Source: Promethearchaeota archaeon (GTDB taxonomy: Archaea; Asgardarchaeota; Lokiarchaeia; Sigyniarchaeales; SOKP01). From it: a stretch of DNA of 32,773 nt. This document shows positions 24,160 through 32,754 of this stretch, piece after piece. Location of the stretch: the NCBI GenBank assembly GCA_016840545.1, contig JAEOSD010000011.1:1-32773 (forward strand), read 5' to 3'. The notes beneath the pieces were generated by a model that had not been told where the DNA came from, ran no database searches, and worked only from the letters and a program-made list of their open reading frames with translations. The first letter of the stretch is position 1, and each line of letters opens with the position of its first letter. Both the position numbers and the translations under genes were made by a program.

Positions 24160-25548
24160 CTACCGATTTTCTACGTCCCATATTTCTCTTCCCCAGTAAT
24201 CTGCTGGAAAGCGATAATCATCTCCCTTACTTTCTTCAAGAGAACTCGTTGAAAAGAAAAGAATACGCGTATCTTCTTCTAATGGTCTAAAGCCATTTGC
24301 ATATCTAGGGGGAATAAATACTATTTGTGGATGTCTATCAGATAAAATAAAACGTTTAACTTCTTGGTTTTTTGAGGGAGACTTAAGATCATCTAATTTA
24401 ACAGCCGCTACAATAGCAGAACCTTTAGCAACATAAACATATTTCGCTTCATTCATATGTCCATGAAATGCACGAATCGTTGAGGTTGAAAAGTTTTGAA
24501 CTTGATAAAAGCGTTTAACACCATAAAAATTGAAATCATTAGCAAAATTTAAACTGCCTCTATCATCAACAGCGATTCCTCCTTCAATTAATTGTAAATC
24601 TCTTTTGCCAATAGTTTGTGATATTTTTATTCTTTCAGCTAATTTTAGATTAGAATAAATTCCCTTATGAAAATCTTGAACTGTAGGTGAGTCAATTATT
24701 TCCCTTACAGCATCTTCAATACCATACCTAAATTCAAAACCAGTATTCAATATTTTACTACTATCTACCATATAGCTTCTTTTATCTACAATATTTCTAT
24801 TGATTTGAATCTCGCAATTGGTAATCTCTTTTACAATTTCACCTAATCTTAATAAACTTAGATTTTCACCTCTCACGTTATAAATTCCATGTAAATTATT
24901 TTTAATAACATGTACTATCGCTCGAGAAATATCACGTATGTGTACAAATGGACGTTCTTGTTCTCCACCAAACACAGTTATTTTATTGAAATTTAATGCT
25001 CTTGCCACAAAAGTGTTTACGACTAAATCGTATCGCATTCTTGGACTCAATCCATATGCGGTTCCCAGCCTTAAGATACAATAGTTATCTTCACATATCT
25101 CTCTTATCAGGCGCTCTTGAGTATATTTTGTTTGACCATAAAAATCAATAGGAAATCCCTCATCTTCTTCTTTTACAATGATATTTGGTTCGCTTCCATA
25201 AATACTGCAAGTGCTAATGTGAACCACAAATTTTTTCATTTTCTTACAAATTTCAGCCACATTTCGTGCGCCTATGCAATTTATACCAATAGCTTGATTA
25301 GTATCTATTAAACATGCGGGATCACCCACAATTGCCGCTAGATTTACTATAATATCATAGCTTTTAACAATTTTCTCAATCTGATCTTTATTGCGTACAT
25401 CTGCTTCTATAAATGTGTTAGGAGGATGAAGATCTTTATAAAGATGATTATCTAAAATATCAACTTCCCATTCCTCTTGTTTCATAACATCATATAATAC
25501 GCTTCCAATATATCCAAGACCACCTAAGATTAAAATTTTATACGGCAT
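24160..25548 (-). CDS. Fused extended SDR epimerase + RmlC-like cupin
   Basis: A 462-residue fusion. The N-terminal SDR (~1-315) has GGLGYIG (9-15), STCSIYGSE (112-120), the catalytic Y137-x3-K141 and RLGTAYGLSPRMR (160-172). The C-terminal cupin (~320-462) is related to dTDP-4-dehydrorhamnose 3,5-epimerase (RmlC): VDDRGSL, RFYQVQNFSTSTIRAFHGH and FIPPRYANGF. The His of the RmlC motif RGLHY is kept (His362), but the conserved His of the FAHGF motif is Asn418 and the catalytic Tyr of LYKC is Phe431. It may therefore be an isomerase of another kind (FdtA-like ketoisomerases are also RmlC-like cupins), a CapF-like partner, or a non-catalytic domain. The downstream RmlD-like reductase in the same operon fits a path to a deoxy sugar or deoxy amino sugar, perhaps together with the 2-epimerase. 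No 4,6-dehydratase is seen in the window. Confidence 0.82.
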   Translation of the reverse strand: MPYKILILGGLGYIGSVLYDVMKQEEWEVDILDNHLYKDLHPPNTFIEADVRNKDQIEKIVKSYDIIVNLAAIVGDPACLIDTNQAIGINCIGARNVAEICKKMKKFVVHISTCSIYGSEPNIIVKEEDEGFPIDFYGQTKYTQERLIREICEDNYCILRLGTAYGLSPRMRYDLVVNTFVARALNFNKITVFGGEQERPFVHIRDISRAIVHVIKNNLHGIYNVRGENLSLLRLGEIVKEITNCEIQINRNIVDKRSYMVDSSKILNTGFEFRYGIEDAVREIIDSPTVQDFHKGIYSNLKLAERIKISQTIGKRDLQLIEGGIAVDDRGSLNFANDFNFYGVKRFYQVQNFSTSTIRAFHGHMNEAKYVYVAKGSAIVAAVKLDDLKSPSKNQEVKRFILSDRHPQIVFIPPRYANGFRPLEEDTRILFFSTSSLEESKGDDYRFPADYWGREIWDVENR

Positions 25549-25726
25549 AGTTCATTCTTTGGGTTTTTATTCAATAGGTTATTTGATTTTTATTATTAAA
25601 GTAAAATTTAGCTAATAATAAAAATTAATTCAATTTCTAACTTTTTTGAAAGTATTAGAATGGATTTATTTCAAAATGCTATTTTTTTTCATTAGCTATA
25701 TAAATTTTATATTTATTGCTAATTTT

Positions 25727-25734
25727 TTTATATT
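25727..25734 (+). promoter_or_regulatory. TATA box of the first GT4 gene
   Basis: TTTATATT lies 64 nt before the ATG at 25798 in a 249-nt divergent, very AT-rich gap. A second similar element (TTTTATATTTA, about 25706-25716) is just upstream, so either could be used. Confidence 0.4.
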
Positions 25735-25797
25735 TAAACATACAATTTTGATTATTTTTTAAGATTTTAAAATAAATGAATTGTTGAGAGTTGTTCA

Positions 25798-27012
25798 ATG
25801 AATATTCTTGTTCTCCAAGAAACAGATTGGCTTACTCGAGGGCCCCATACACAACATCATGTTTTTGAGAGAATTTCAAAGAATACCAATATTAAAATCT
25901 CGGTTTTAGATTATGATATTGATAAAAAAATGCATTCAAAATCAATTTTCATAAAGAAACAAATCTTTACTAACATTAATCGAGCCATAGATAATTCAAA
26001 TGTAAAAATAATTCGAACGGCTCATATTCAAATTCCATACCTTAGAAGATTTACTTCATTAATTACAAATTTTTTTGAAATGGTAAACATAATTAGAAAA
26101 AATAGACCTGATGTAATTGTAGGATTTTCTTTAACAAATGGAATAATTGGTTTAATATTATCTAAACTTTACAGAATTCCTTATGTTTTTTATTATATAG
26201 ACTTATTACATACATTAATACCGGTTCATTATACTCAGAAAATCGCTTCAATATTTTCAAGATTTTTATTTAAGAATTCAGATAAAGTTATTGTTGTCAC
26301 AAAATCTCTTCAAAAGTATATTTTAAATGAAAAAATTGAGCCAGAAAAGATTAAAGTTCTTCTAAATGGAATTTCTTTAGAAAATACAATAGTAGATGAA
26401 GAAAAGCTTAATCATTTAAAGCAAAAATATATGATTAGAGACGATGAGTTTGTTCTATTTTTCATGGGATATCTATATGAATTTGCTGGATTAAAGGAAA
26501 TTATTAAGTATTACAACCCTGATGTGAAAAAAGGAAAGTTAAAATTTAAGTTTTTAATAATTGGAGATGGAGGGATATATAACTCCCTGATTAGATATGT
26601 TGAAGAAATAAAAGCAGATTGGGTAATTCTTACTGGTAGAATTCCATTTTTTGATATCACAGAATACATTGAATTAGCTGATTTATGTCTAATGAGCTTT
26701 GATTTAAATGATATTACAAGAGAAATTACCCCAGTTAAAATTATGGAATATATGGCAATGAAAAAACCAGTTTTATCTAATAGTCTTCCTGGGGTACTAA
26801 CTGAGATTGGAAAGAATAATGGTGTAATTTTTGCTAGAAATCAGTCCGACCTTATAAAGAAAATTGAATCTTTAAGCGCTAATAAGGATAAATTAAAGCA
26901 AATTGGATTAAAAGGTTTTAAATTAATAAAAATGTATTATGTTTGGCCAAAAATTTTAAATAATTTTAAAAGAATTCTTTTCGAATTAATTAAAAATAAG
27001 AGATCAAATTAA
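25798..27012 (+). CDS. GT4-family glycosyltransferase
   Basis: A 404-residue GT-B-fold enzyme. The N-terminal half starts with the strand MNILVLQETDWLTRGPHTQHH and contains RPDVIVGFSLTNGIIG. The C-terminal donor-binding half begins near VLFFMGYLYEFAGLKEI and ends with TPVKIMEYMAMKKPVLSNSLPG, the E-x-x-x family signature that holds the nucleotide sugar. It is expected to add a sugar to a lipid-linked glycan at the cytoplasmic face. It leads a plus-strand run of four genes; the methyltransferase begins 3 nt after its stop, so the two are cotranscribed. The acceptor and donor are unknown. Confidence 0.85.
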   Translation: MNILVLQETDWLTRGPHTQHHVFERISKNTNIKISVLDYDIDKKMHSKSIFIKKQIFTNINRAIDNSNVKIIRTAHIQIPYLRRFTSLITNFFEMVNIIRKNRPDVIVGFSLTNGIIGLILSKLYRIPYVFYYIDLLHTLIPVHYTQKIASIFSRFLFKNSDKVIVVTKSLQKYILNEKIEPEKIKVLLNGISLENTIVDEEKLNHLKQKYMIRDDEFVLFFMGYLYEFAGLKEIIKYYNPDVKKGKLKFKFLIIGDGGIYNSLIRYVEEIKADWVILTGRIPFFDITEYIELADLCLMSFDLNDITREITPVKIMEYMAMKKPVLSNSLPGVLTEIGKNNGVIFARNQSDLIKKIESLSANKDKLKQIGLKGFKLIKMYYVWPKILNNFKRILFELIKNKRSN

Positions 27013-27015
27013 ATT

Positions 27016-27801
27016 ATGGATAAATCTAATTATAAGGAAAAACAAAAGAGAGAAAAATTTTGGTATGAACAACAAACTTTAGCTAAAAAGAAAGGCTTTT
27101 TTGGTAGTATCTTAACTTCTAATCTATTTATTTCTCCAAAGAGGAGGGCCTATACCTACTCTTCTGCTAAGAAACAGATGAATATTTTTGTTTATAATCA
27201 TCTTGATAAGAAAAAAGTTGCTAAACTATTGATAGCCCCCTGTGGTGTTGGAGACGATTTTAAATATTTAAAAGATTTTTCTAATGAGATTCATGGTATA
27301 GATCTCTCTTCTATCCCTTTAAAAGAATGTCCAAATTCCATGATAATAAAAGAAGCGGACATTTTAGATTCTGGTTATCCAGATCGTATGTTTGATTTTA
27401 TTGCCAGCCCATTATTCTTTCATCACTTATTAAAGGTAGGATTTGAACCTTTTTTAAAAGAATTTCATCGAATTTTAAAGCCTGGGGGAAAATTGGTAAT
27501 ACTCGAACCATCTGTATTTTACCCTTTAAATGCTTTTACTAGACCACTTAAAAAAATTACTAAAAATATATATGGGGAAGTTGAAGATGAAGCTCCTTTC
27601 AATCCTAAATTGCTAATAGATTCTTTAAAAAAAGTAGGCTTTATTAATTTAGATATAAAGGCTGCAACTTACAGCCATGTTAGCTTCTTAATTCCAATGG
27701 CTAAATTAGTAAATTTTGTATTTAAACCATTTTTGAAAACAGATAAATTTTGGAAATATTTCGCATTTTTAGTAATATTTTGGGGGGAAAAACCAAATTA
27801 A
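27016..27801 (+). CDS. Class I SAM-dependent methyltransferase
   Basis: A 261-residue methyltransferase of the Methyltransf_11 type. The SAM-binding loop is APCGVGDD (74-81), the acidic residue after strand 2 is in GIDLSS (94-99), motif III is FHRILKPGGKLVILEP (150-165), and FIASPLFFHHLL lies between. About 60 residues before the core are charged and helical. Placed between two GT4 genes (3 nt after the first, 31 nt before the second), it probably methylates a glycan or its lipid-linked precursor. Confidence 0.85.
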   Translation: MDKSNYKEKQKREKFWYEQQTLAKKKGFFGSILTSNLFISPKRRAYTYSSAKKQMNIFVYNHLDKKKVAKLLIAPCGVGDDFKYLKDFSNEIHGIDLSSIPLKECPNSMIIKEADILDSGYPDRMFDFIASPLFFHHLLKVGFEPFLKEFHRILKPGGKLVILEPSVFYPLNAFTRPLKKITKNIYGEVEDEAPFNPKLLIDSLKKVGFINLDIKAATYSHVSFLIPMAKLVNFVFKPFLKTDKFWKYFAFLVIFWGEKPN

Positions 27802-27815
27802 TAACAAATTTCATG

Positions 27816-27822
27816 CAGGAGA
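27816..27822 (+). promoter_or_regulatory. Shine-Dalgarno-like site supporting a TTG start
   Basis: CAGGAGA lies 10 nt before the TTG at 27833 and matches the archaeal anti-SD. It supports translation from TTG rather than from the in-frame ATG at 27848, which would lose the first beta strand. Confidence 0.55.
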
Positions 27823-27832
27823 TGTAGGTTCT

Positions 27833-29005
27833 TTGATTAATGTTGCGATGTTAACTCCCTTTTTTACAGGAGAGTTAGGAGGACCGTTTAATGTAATATC
27901 AGAGATCGTTCCATATCTAGAAAAGAAAGATGTATCAACAACTATTTTTACAACATCAGCTATTGGAAAATTTAGTAATAAACGTACTGAGTTCTATGAG
28001 CAGAAATCCAAAAATTTTAGAATATATCGGTTAGATTCTTTTTTAAAATTTAAAGAATATAGAATTTCATTTAATTTACTCCCTTTTCTTATCACGCATG
28101 AAAAAAAAATTGACATTATTCATTCTCATGCATTAAGAAGTTATCAAGAAGATATAGGTTCACTTTTTTCATTAATGAAAAAAAAACCAATGGTAATATC
28201 ACCTCACGGAGGAATTAGTATCAATTGGGATTATAGTGATAAAGTCCCAAAAATGATCTCAGATAAATCTATTGGATATTTAAAGAAAAAACTATTAAAT
28301 GTGCATTACATAGCAGTTACCAAAATGGAAATACCTTTAATTAAAAAATATGGTGGTGTTGATGATAATTACATTCATTATATCCCTCATGGGGTAAACA
28401 CTGATATTTTTAAACCGGTAGAATCATATGATTTGAAAAAGAAATTAGGTTTAGAAAATTTTGACGTAATTTTGTATGTGGGACGTATTGCTAAGGGTAA
28501 AGGAGTAGATAAACTTATCAAAATTTTTAATACCGTTCATCAAAAAAATAAAAGAGCTAAATTAGTACTTATTGGAGGAGATGCTGGATATCTTCCTATT
28601 GTTAAAATTCTTATTCAAAAATATAATTTATCTAAATATATCTTATATTTAGGTTACATCTCCAAAGAAAATTTACCAATTTATTATTCAATGGCTGATT
28701 TAGTAGTTTATCCATCAAGACAAGAAATATTCGGACTTGTGCTATGTGAAGCAATGGCTTGTGGCAAGACAGTCATAGGATCAAACATTATGGGTCCTAG
28801 TGAAATTATTGTTGATGGAAAAACAGGGTTTACCTCCGACTTTAGAGACCTCGATGAAATAAGTAATAAAATCCTAAATTTATTAGAAAATAAGAAAATA
28901 CTAAACCAAATGGGAAGAAATGGTCTTGAAAGAGTTAAAAAGAAATTTACGTGGGAAAAAGCAGCACAATTACATTTTGAACTTTATAGGAAGGTATTAC
29001 ATTAA
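27833..29005 (+). CDS. GT4-family glycosyltransferase
   Basis: A 390-residue GT-B enzyme with a classic GT4 layout: GELGGPFNVISEIVPYL (13-29) in the glycine-rich acceptor loop, SPHGGISINW in the middle, ILYVGRIAKGKGVDKLI starting the donor domain, and YPSRQEIFGLVLCEAMACG carrying the E-x7-E motif. It starts with TTG (strand INVAMLTPFF) preceded by a GGAG site. It follows the methyltransferase by 31 nt, in the same run. Expected to be cytoplasmic and to extend a lipid-linked oligosaccharide; sugar unknown. Confidence 0.9.
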   Translation: MINVAMLTPFFTGELGGPFNVISEIVPYLEKKDVSTTIFTTSAIGKFSNKRTEFYEQKSKNFRIYRLDSFLKFKEYRISFNLLPFLITHEKKIDIIHSHALRSYQEDIGSLFSLMKKKPMVISPHGGISINWDYSDKVPKMISDKSIGYLKKKLLNVHYIAVTKMEIPLIKKYGGVDDNYIHYIPHGVNTDIFKPVESYDLKKKLGLENFDVILYVGRIAKGKGVDKLIKIFNTVHQKNKRAKLVLIGGDAGYLPIVKILIQKYNLSKYILYLGYISKENLPIYYSMADLVVYPSRQEIFGLVLCEAMACGKTVIGSNIMGPSEIIVDGKTGFTSDFRDLDEISNKILNLLENKKILNQMGRNGLERVKKKFTWEKAAQLHFELYRKVLH

Positions 29006-29083
29006 AAATAAGATTTAATATCAATCATAATCTTATACTATTAAACAAGAATAAGTTTCAAAAAAATTGACTAATTTAAAACA

Positions 29084-30310
29084 ATGAATTATAAACCAAG
29101 TTTGAAATTTATATGGATTTCTGCATTTGGACCCCTCGTTGAGATTAGAATTAAAGAAATTTCAAAAAGATTAATGGCAAAAGGAATACACCCCATTATA
29201 TTTACCCACAAATTACAAAGGAAGGAAAGATTGAAACCTAAATCAGCAAAAAGAGATCTATTTTATTATCATTTTCGAAATCCTTTATTTTTCAACTTCA
29301 ATATAAGAATCTTTAAATACATAAGAGAAATAGTTACGAAATTTGCATTCATTTTGGGTGGAATACCTTTTTTGTATTCAGATATTAAATCTTTTTTAAA
29401 AAATAATGATGATATAAAATTTATTTATGCTACAGGACCTCCTTTTTTCACACATATCCTTGGGTCTCTATTAAAGAAAAAATGTAAGAAAAAACTTATA
29501 GTGGAATATACTGATCCTTGGTATAAAAATCCCTATTCAGAGGAGAAAAAAAATTTTTTTGAAAAATTACTTGATTATCATATTGAAAAAAGAATTTTGC
29601 AATCAGCAGATATTATTGTCTCCAATACTGAATTCTTAAATCCGATATTACAAAGAAATTTTCCTTTTATAAAGAATACACCAATATTTGCTATAGGAGA
29701 TGGTTTCAATTTACAAGAGTTCGAAGAAATACCTCAAAAAGATGAAAATGGTATAATAATTACCTACGGAGGTAAGATATATGGAAGAAGAAATATATAT
29801 CCCCTTTTCAAAATTATATCTGATTTAAATAAAGAACATCTTTTTGAAGATATAAAAGTATTAGTTAAAATTTATGGATTTTATCCAAAAAAATTATTTG
29901 AAAGAATAATTGATAGTTTAAACATAAGAGATTTATTTTATTTAGGGGGTTTTCTTTCAAGATCTCATTTTATAGAAGAAATTATGAAATCTGATATAGC
30001 GCTTCATATTGGGGAAAATCTAGACTATCCAACGATAGCTTTCAAAGTATGGGAGTACCTTAGTTGTAGAAAAAAAATATTATTCTTAGGTCTTGAAAGA
30101 TCTTATCGTTCAGACTTTATTAGAAACAACAATCTAGGAGTTGTAATTCCAATTGACAATTTAGAAAAAGCAAAAGAACTCTTAAAAGATTTATTTATAA
30201 ATATTAAAAATAAGAAAATAGACTTAACATTTGATGAGAATATATTAAAAAAATTCTCATGGGATAATAGAGCAGAAAAATTTATCAAAAATGTTATAAA
30301 TTCTTTATAA
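29084..30310 (+). CDS. GT4-like glycosyltransferase
   Basis: A 408-residue GT-B-fold protein, less canonical than its neighbours. The N-terminal half has FIWISAFGPLVEIRIKEISKRL and FIYATGPPFFTHILGSLL; VEYTDPWYKNPY follows. The donor half begins at IIITYGGKIYGRRNIYPLF, with DIALHIGENLDYPTIAFKVWEYLSCRK as the diverged E-containing motif. It ends the plus-strand run, with stops only 7 nt from those of the convergent methyltransferase. Assigned as a glycosyltransferase by fold-like pattern and context. Confidence 0.78.
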   Translation: MNYKPSLKFIWISAFGPLVEIRIKEISKRLMAKGIHPIIFTHKLQRKERLKPKSAKRDLFYYHFRNPLFFNFNIRIFKYIREIVTKFAFILGGIPFLYSDIKSFLKNNDDIKFIYATGPPFFTHILGSLLKKKCKKKLIVEYTDPWYKNPYSEEKKNFFEKLLDYHIEKRILQSADIIVSNTEFLNPILQRNFPFIKNTPIFAIGDGFNLQEFEEIPQKDENGIIITYGGKIYGRRNIYPLFKIISDLNKEHLFEDIKVLVKIYGFYPKKLFERIIDSLNIRDLFYLGGFLSRSHFIEEIMKSDIALHIGENLDYPTIAFKVWEYLSCRKKILFLGLERSYRSDFIRNNNLGVVIPIDNLEKAKELLKDLFINIKNKKIDLTFDENILKKFSWDNRAEKFIKNVINSL

Positions 30311-30317
30311 TTATTCT

Positions 30318-30974
30318 TTACTTTTCCTTAACACATAATATTTGAAATGCTTTAGCAGGATAATTTCTTACAAATAATTGTGTCAAATGAGCAATTCCAA
30401 ACCAAAAAAATCGGGGTTTAAATTTTAATAAGCCATATTCACCCTTTAAGAATTTCCATCCATTAATGCCTATAACCTTAAATCCTCTTTTTTTCATTTC
30501 ATTAACAGTCCATCCAGATTTATGCACGTCCCAGGGATTATTATCATATACTCCTTGAGGAACAAATCCATTTGTCGTGAAAATAATTATTTTCTTTTTA
30601 GCAATTTTTTCTATTCTCTTTAATAATAAATTTCCTTCTTCTTTTGTTAAATGTTCAATCAAGTCTAATGCAACCACACAATCAAATGAGTTTTCCTCAA
30701 ATTCTTGATTAATTTTTAATACATCTAATTGAATATATTTGTCATGAATTTTTTTGTTTTTACTACTTTTAAGCCATGGTTCGAATTTATCCACTCCTAT
30801 ACAATAAAATTGTTTTGGAAAATGTTTAAGGGGTGAATTTGAACCACAGCCTACATCAAGAATTGTTTTACAATTTCGGATTAAATTTTCTAATTCAGAA
30901 ATATATTCAAATTTTATAGGAAATTTTGAATATACTGTTTTATATAATTGTAGCAAGTGATTTTTTAATGTCAT
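30318..30974 (-). CDS. Class I SAM-dependent methyltransferase
   Basis: A 218-residue protein with SAM motif LDVGCGSNSP (39-48), acidic residue in GVDKFEPW (60-67), and CVVALDLIEHLTKEEG in motif II. The tail IKR-x-x-FTTNGFVPQGVYDNNPWDVHKSGW is like methyltransferases in polysaccharide clusters. C-terminal aromatic/basic residues could contact the membrane. It is 59 nt downstream of the flippase gene on the same strand, so cotranscription is likely. Probable modification of a sugar or lipid carrier; substrate unknown. Confidence 0.82.
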   Translation of the reverse strand: MTLKNHLLQLYKTVYSKFPIKFEYISELENLIRNCKTILDVGCGSNSPLKHFPKQFYCIGVDKFEPWLKSSKNKKIHDKYIQLDVLKINQEFEENSFDCVVALDLIEHLTKEEGNLLLKRIEKIAKKKIIIFTTNGFVPQGVYDNNPWDVHKSGWTVNEMKKRGFKVIGINGWKFLKGEYGLLKFKPRFFWFGIAHLTQLFVRNYPAKAFQILCVKEK

Positions 30975-31033
30975 ACTATTAAGGTTCTTAATTTATTTTT
31001 AATCATATTATTATCTATATTTATATTATGCGT

Positions 31034-32515
31034 CTACTCATTCTCTTTTAACTCTTCAGAAACCGTTCTATAAATATTTCTAATACTTATTATATTAAGA
31101 AAAAACTTAAAATCTTCTTTAGAGAAACCCTTAAGAATATAATTGATTATAAAATAAAGCAATATATCGATAATAACAAATAAGAGAAGAATTAAGGCAG
31201 AAAAATTGTATATACTATTAATCCATAATTGAATCAATAATATTCCAAACATAATAAAGAAATTTCTAAATGAACCCCAGTAAAATCTAAGATGGAACTT
31301 TTTATATATAATCGGTCTGTAAATTAATTGTATTATAATTTTTGAAAATAGAAATGATAGGGCTCCACCGTATACGCCTAAATTAAATATATTAGGAGAT
31401 ATAAATATGATCATAAAAAAGATCGTAAGAATATTTTCTATAATGGAAAATTTAGCCATAAAATTAACCTTTCCTAATGCCTGTAATTGAACTATATTTA
31501 CACAGTCAAGAGAAAGAGGAATTAAAAGTAATATAAAGATAAATAAAATCTGACCCGTTAAACGATACGCTTCACCAAAAATCAGCACAAAGAAATCTGG
31601 TACAAAAAGATAAGTCAAAAAAATAATAGGAAATATTAATAAATTCAATATTTTATGCGTATAATTAACAATAATAATATTTTCACTTTCTTTTCCATTA
31701 CTTATATTCTTTGAGAATGTTGTTATTAATATATTTGAAATACTAAGTGTAATGATTAGAAAGTATGAAAAAAATTGTTTCGCAGAAAAGTAATTTGCGA
31801 CATTGCTGATGCTAGACCAATTATTAAGTAAGAGGACGTCAATATTATTAACAATAAAAATAAGACTGTTTGTTATAAAAAAAGGAATACTATATCTAAA
31901 AAATTTTCTTATATACTCTTTATTTGGCTTCTTAAATCCTCTTTTTTTTGTAAGAAATAAACTTACTAAAAAATATGAAACGTTTGATATAAGTATAATA
32001 TTAGTTAATAACCAAATATCAGATTGGAAAAAATTTATTAACAAAATCAATAAAATAATTCTTAAAAAAATAATTGTTAATGAAGATATAGAATTCTTAA
32101 ATACTTCCTTTTTACTTAAAAATATTTGTTCAAAAAAACTAACTCTAAAGAATAGCATAGCAATAAAAAATATATACACAGCAAAAATTTCTCCGTTATA
32201 AATAGGAGCTAAAGGGATAAAACTTAACAAAATAATTGTATAAATTATGAATTGAATAATTCTAAAAGTTAAAAAGGTCCCATTACATATTGCTTCTTTC
32301 TCAGTATCCTTCGATTCAGCAAAAAATTTCAAATAGGCTAACTGTATACCTAAATCATTAATGAGACTAAATGTTGTAAAAAACGATAAAATCGCTCCAT
32401 AGTATCCGACAATCTCGATATCGAATATTATTCTAATTAAGTAAAAGAATATTAAACTTAATGCTATATTAACTATATTTCCAACAATTAATAAAAAAAT
32501 TTTCGTGGAATCCAT
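31034..32515 (-). CDS. Wzx/MATE-type polysaccharide flippase
   Basis: A 493-residue integral membrane protein with about 12-14 hydrophobic helices and short charged loops, as in the MVF/MATE superfamily of O-antigen and oligosaccharide flippases. Characteristic are the helix-1 pattern IFDIEIVGYYGAILSFFTTFSLINDLGIQ (in its central part) and KEYIRKFFRYSIPFFITNSL before helix 7. It would move the lipid-linked glycan made by this cluster to the outer face of the membrane. Family by topology and pattern; specificity unknown. It is the first gene of a minus-strand pair with the methyltransferase. Confidence 0.85.
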   Translation of the reverse strand: MDSTKIFLLIVGNIVNIALSLIFFYLIRIIFDIEIVGYYGAILSFFTTFSLINDLGIQLAYLKFFAESKDTEKEAICNGTFLTFRIIQFIIYTIILLSFIPLAPIYNGEIFAVYIFFIAMLFFRVSFFEQIFLSKKEVFKNSISSLTIIFLRIILLILLINFFQSDIWLLTNIILISNVSYFLVSLFLTKKRGFKKPNKEYIRKFFRYSIPFFITNSLIFIVNNIDVLLLNNWSSISNVANYFSAKQFFSYFLIITLSISNILITTFSKNISNGKESENIIIVNYTHKILNLLIFPIIFLTYLFVPDFFVLIFGEAYRLTGQILFIFILLLIPLSLDCVNIVQLQALGKVNFMAKFSIIENILTIFFMIIFISPNIFNLGVYGGALSFLFSKIIIQLIYRPIIYKKFHLRFYWGSFRNFFIMFGILLIQLWINSIYNFSALILLLFVIIDILLYFIINYILKGFSKEDFKFFLNIISIRNIYRTVSEELKENE

Positions 32516-32754
32516 TAACTTTCAAAAAGAAAAATTCACTATAAATTTTTTTAAATAATTTGGTTCTCCTCTTTGAATTAAATCTATATTCCCTTAGTAT
32601 ATCCTTAATTGAATATAGTTTAGCATTTCTGTAATATCTAAATTATAATTTATTATTCCGAAAAAAATATAATAAATATATAATTTTTATACCAATCTAC
32701 CCTCTGAATGAATAAAAAAATATTATAAAGTAAATTAGAAAAAATGTGTAAAAT
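32516..32754. other. AT-rich divergent intergenic region
   Basis: Separates the flippase gene (minus) from a probable plus-strand start at the window edge. No coding frame or RNA is visible; TATA-like stretches occur (for example around 32676-32690) but none is distinctive. Confidence 0.5.

Noticed and set aside
31803-32201. 132-codon plus-strand frame inside the flippase gene
   Set aside because: It is antisense to a well-formed multi-helix membrane protein and resembles no family.
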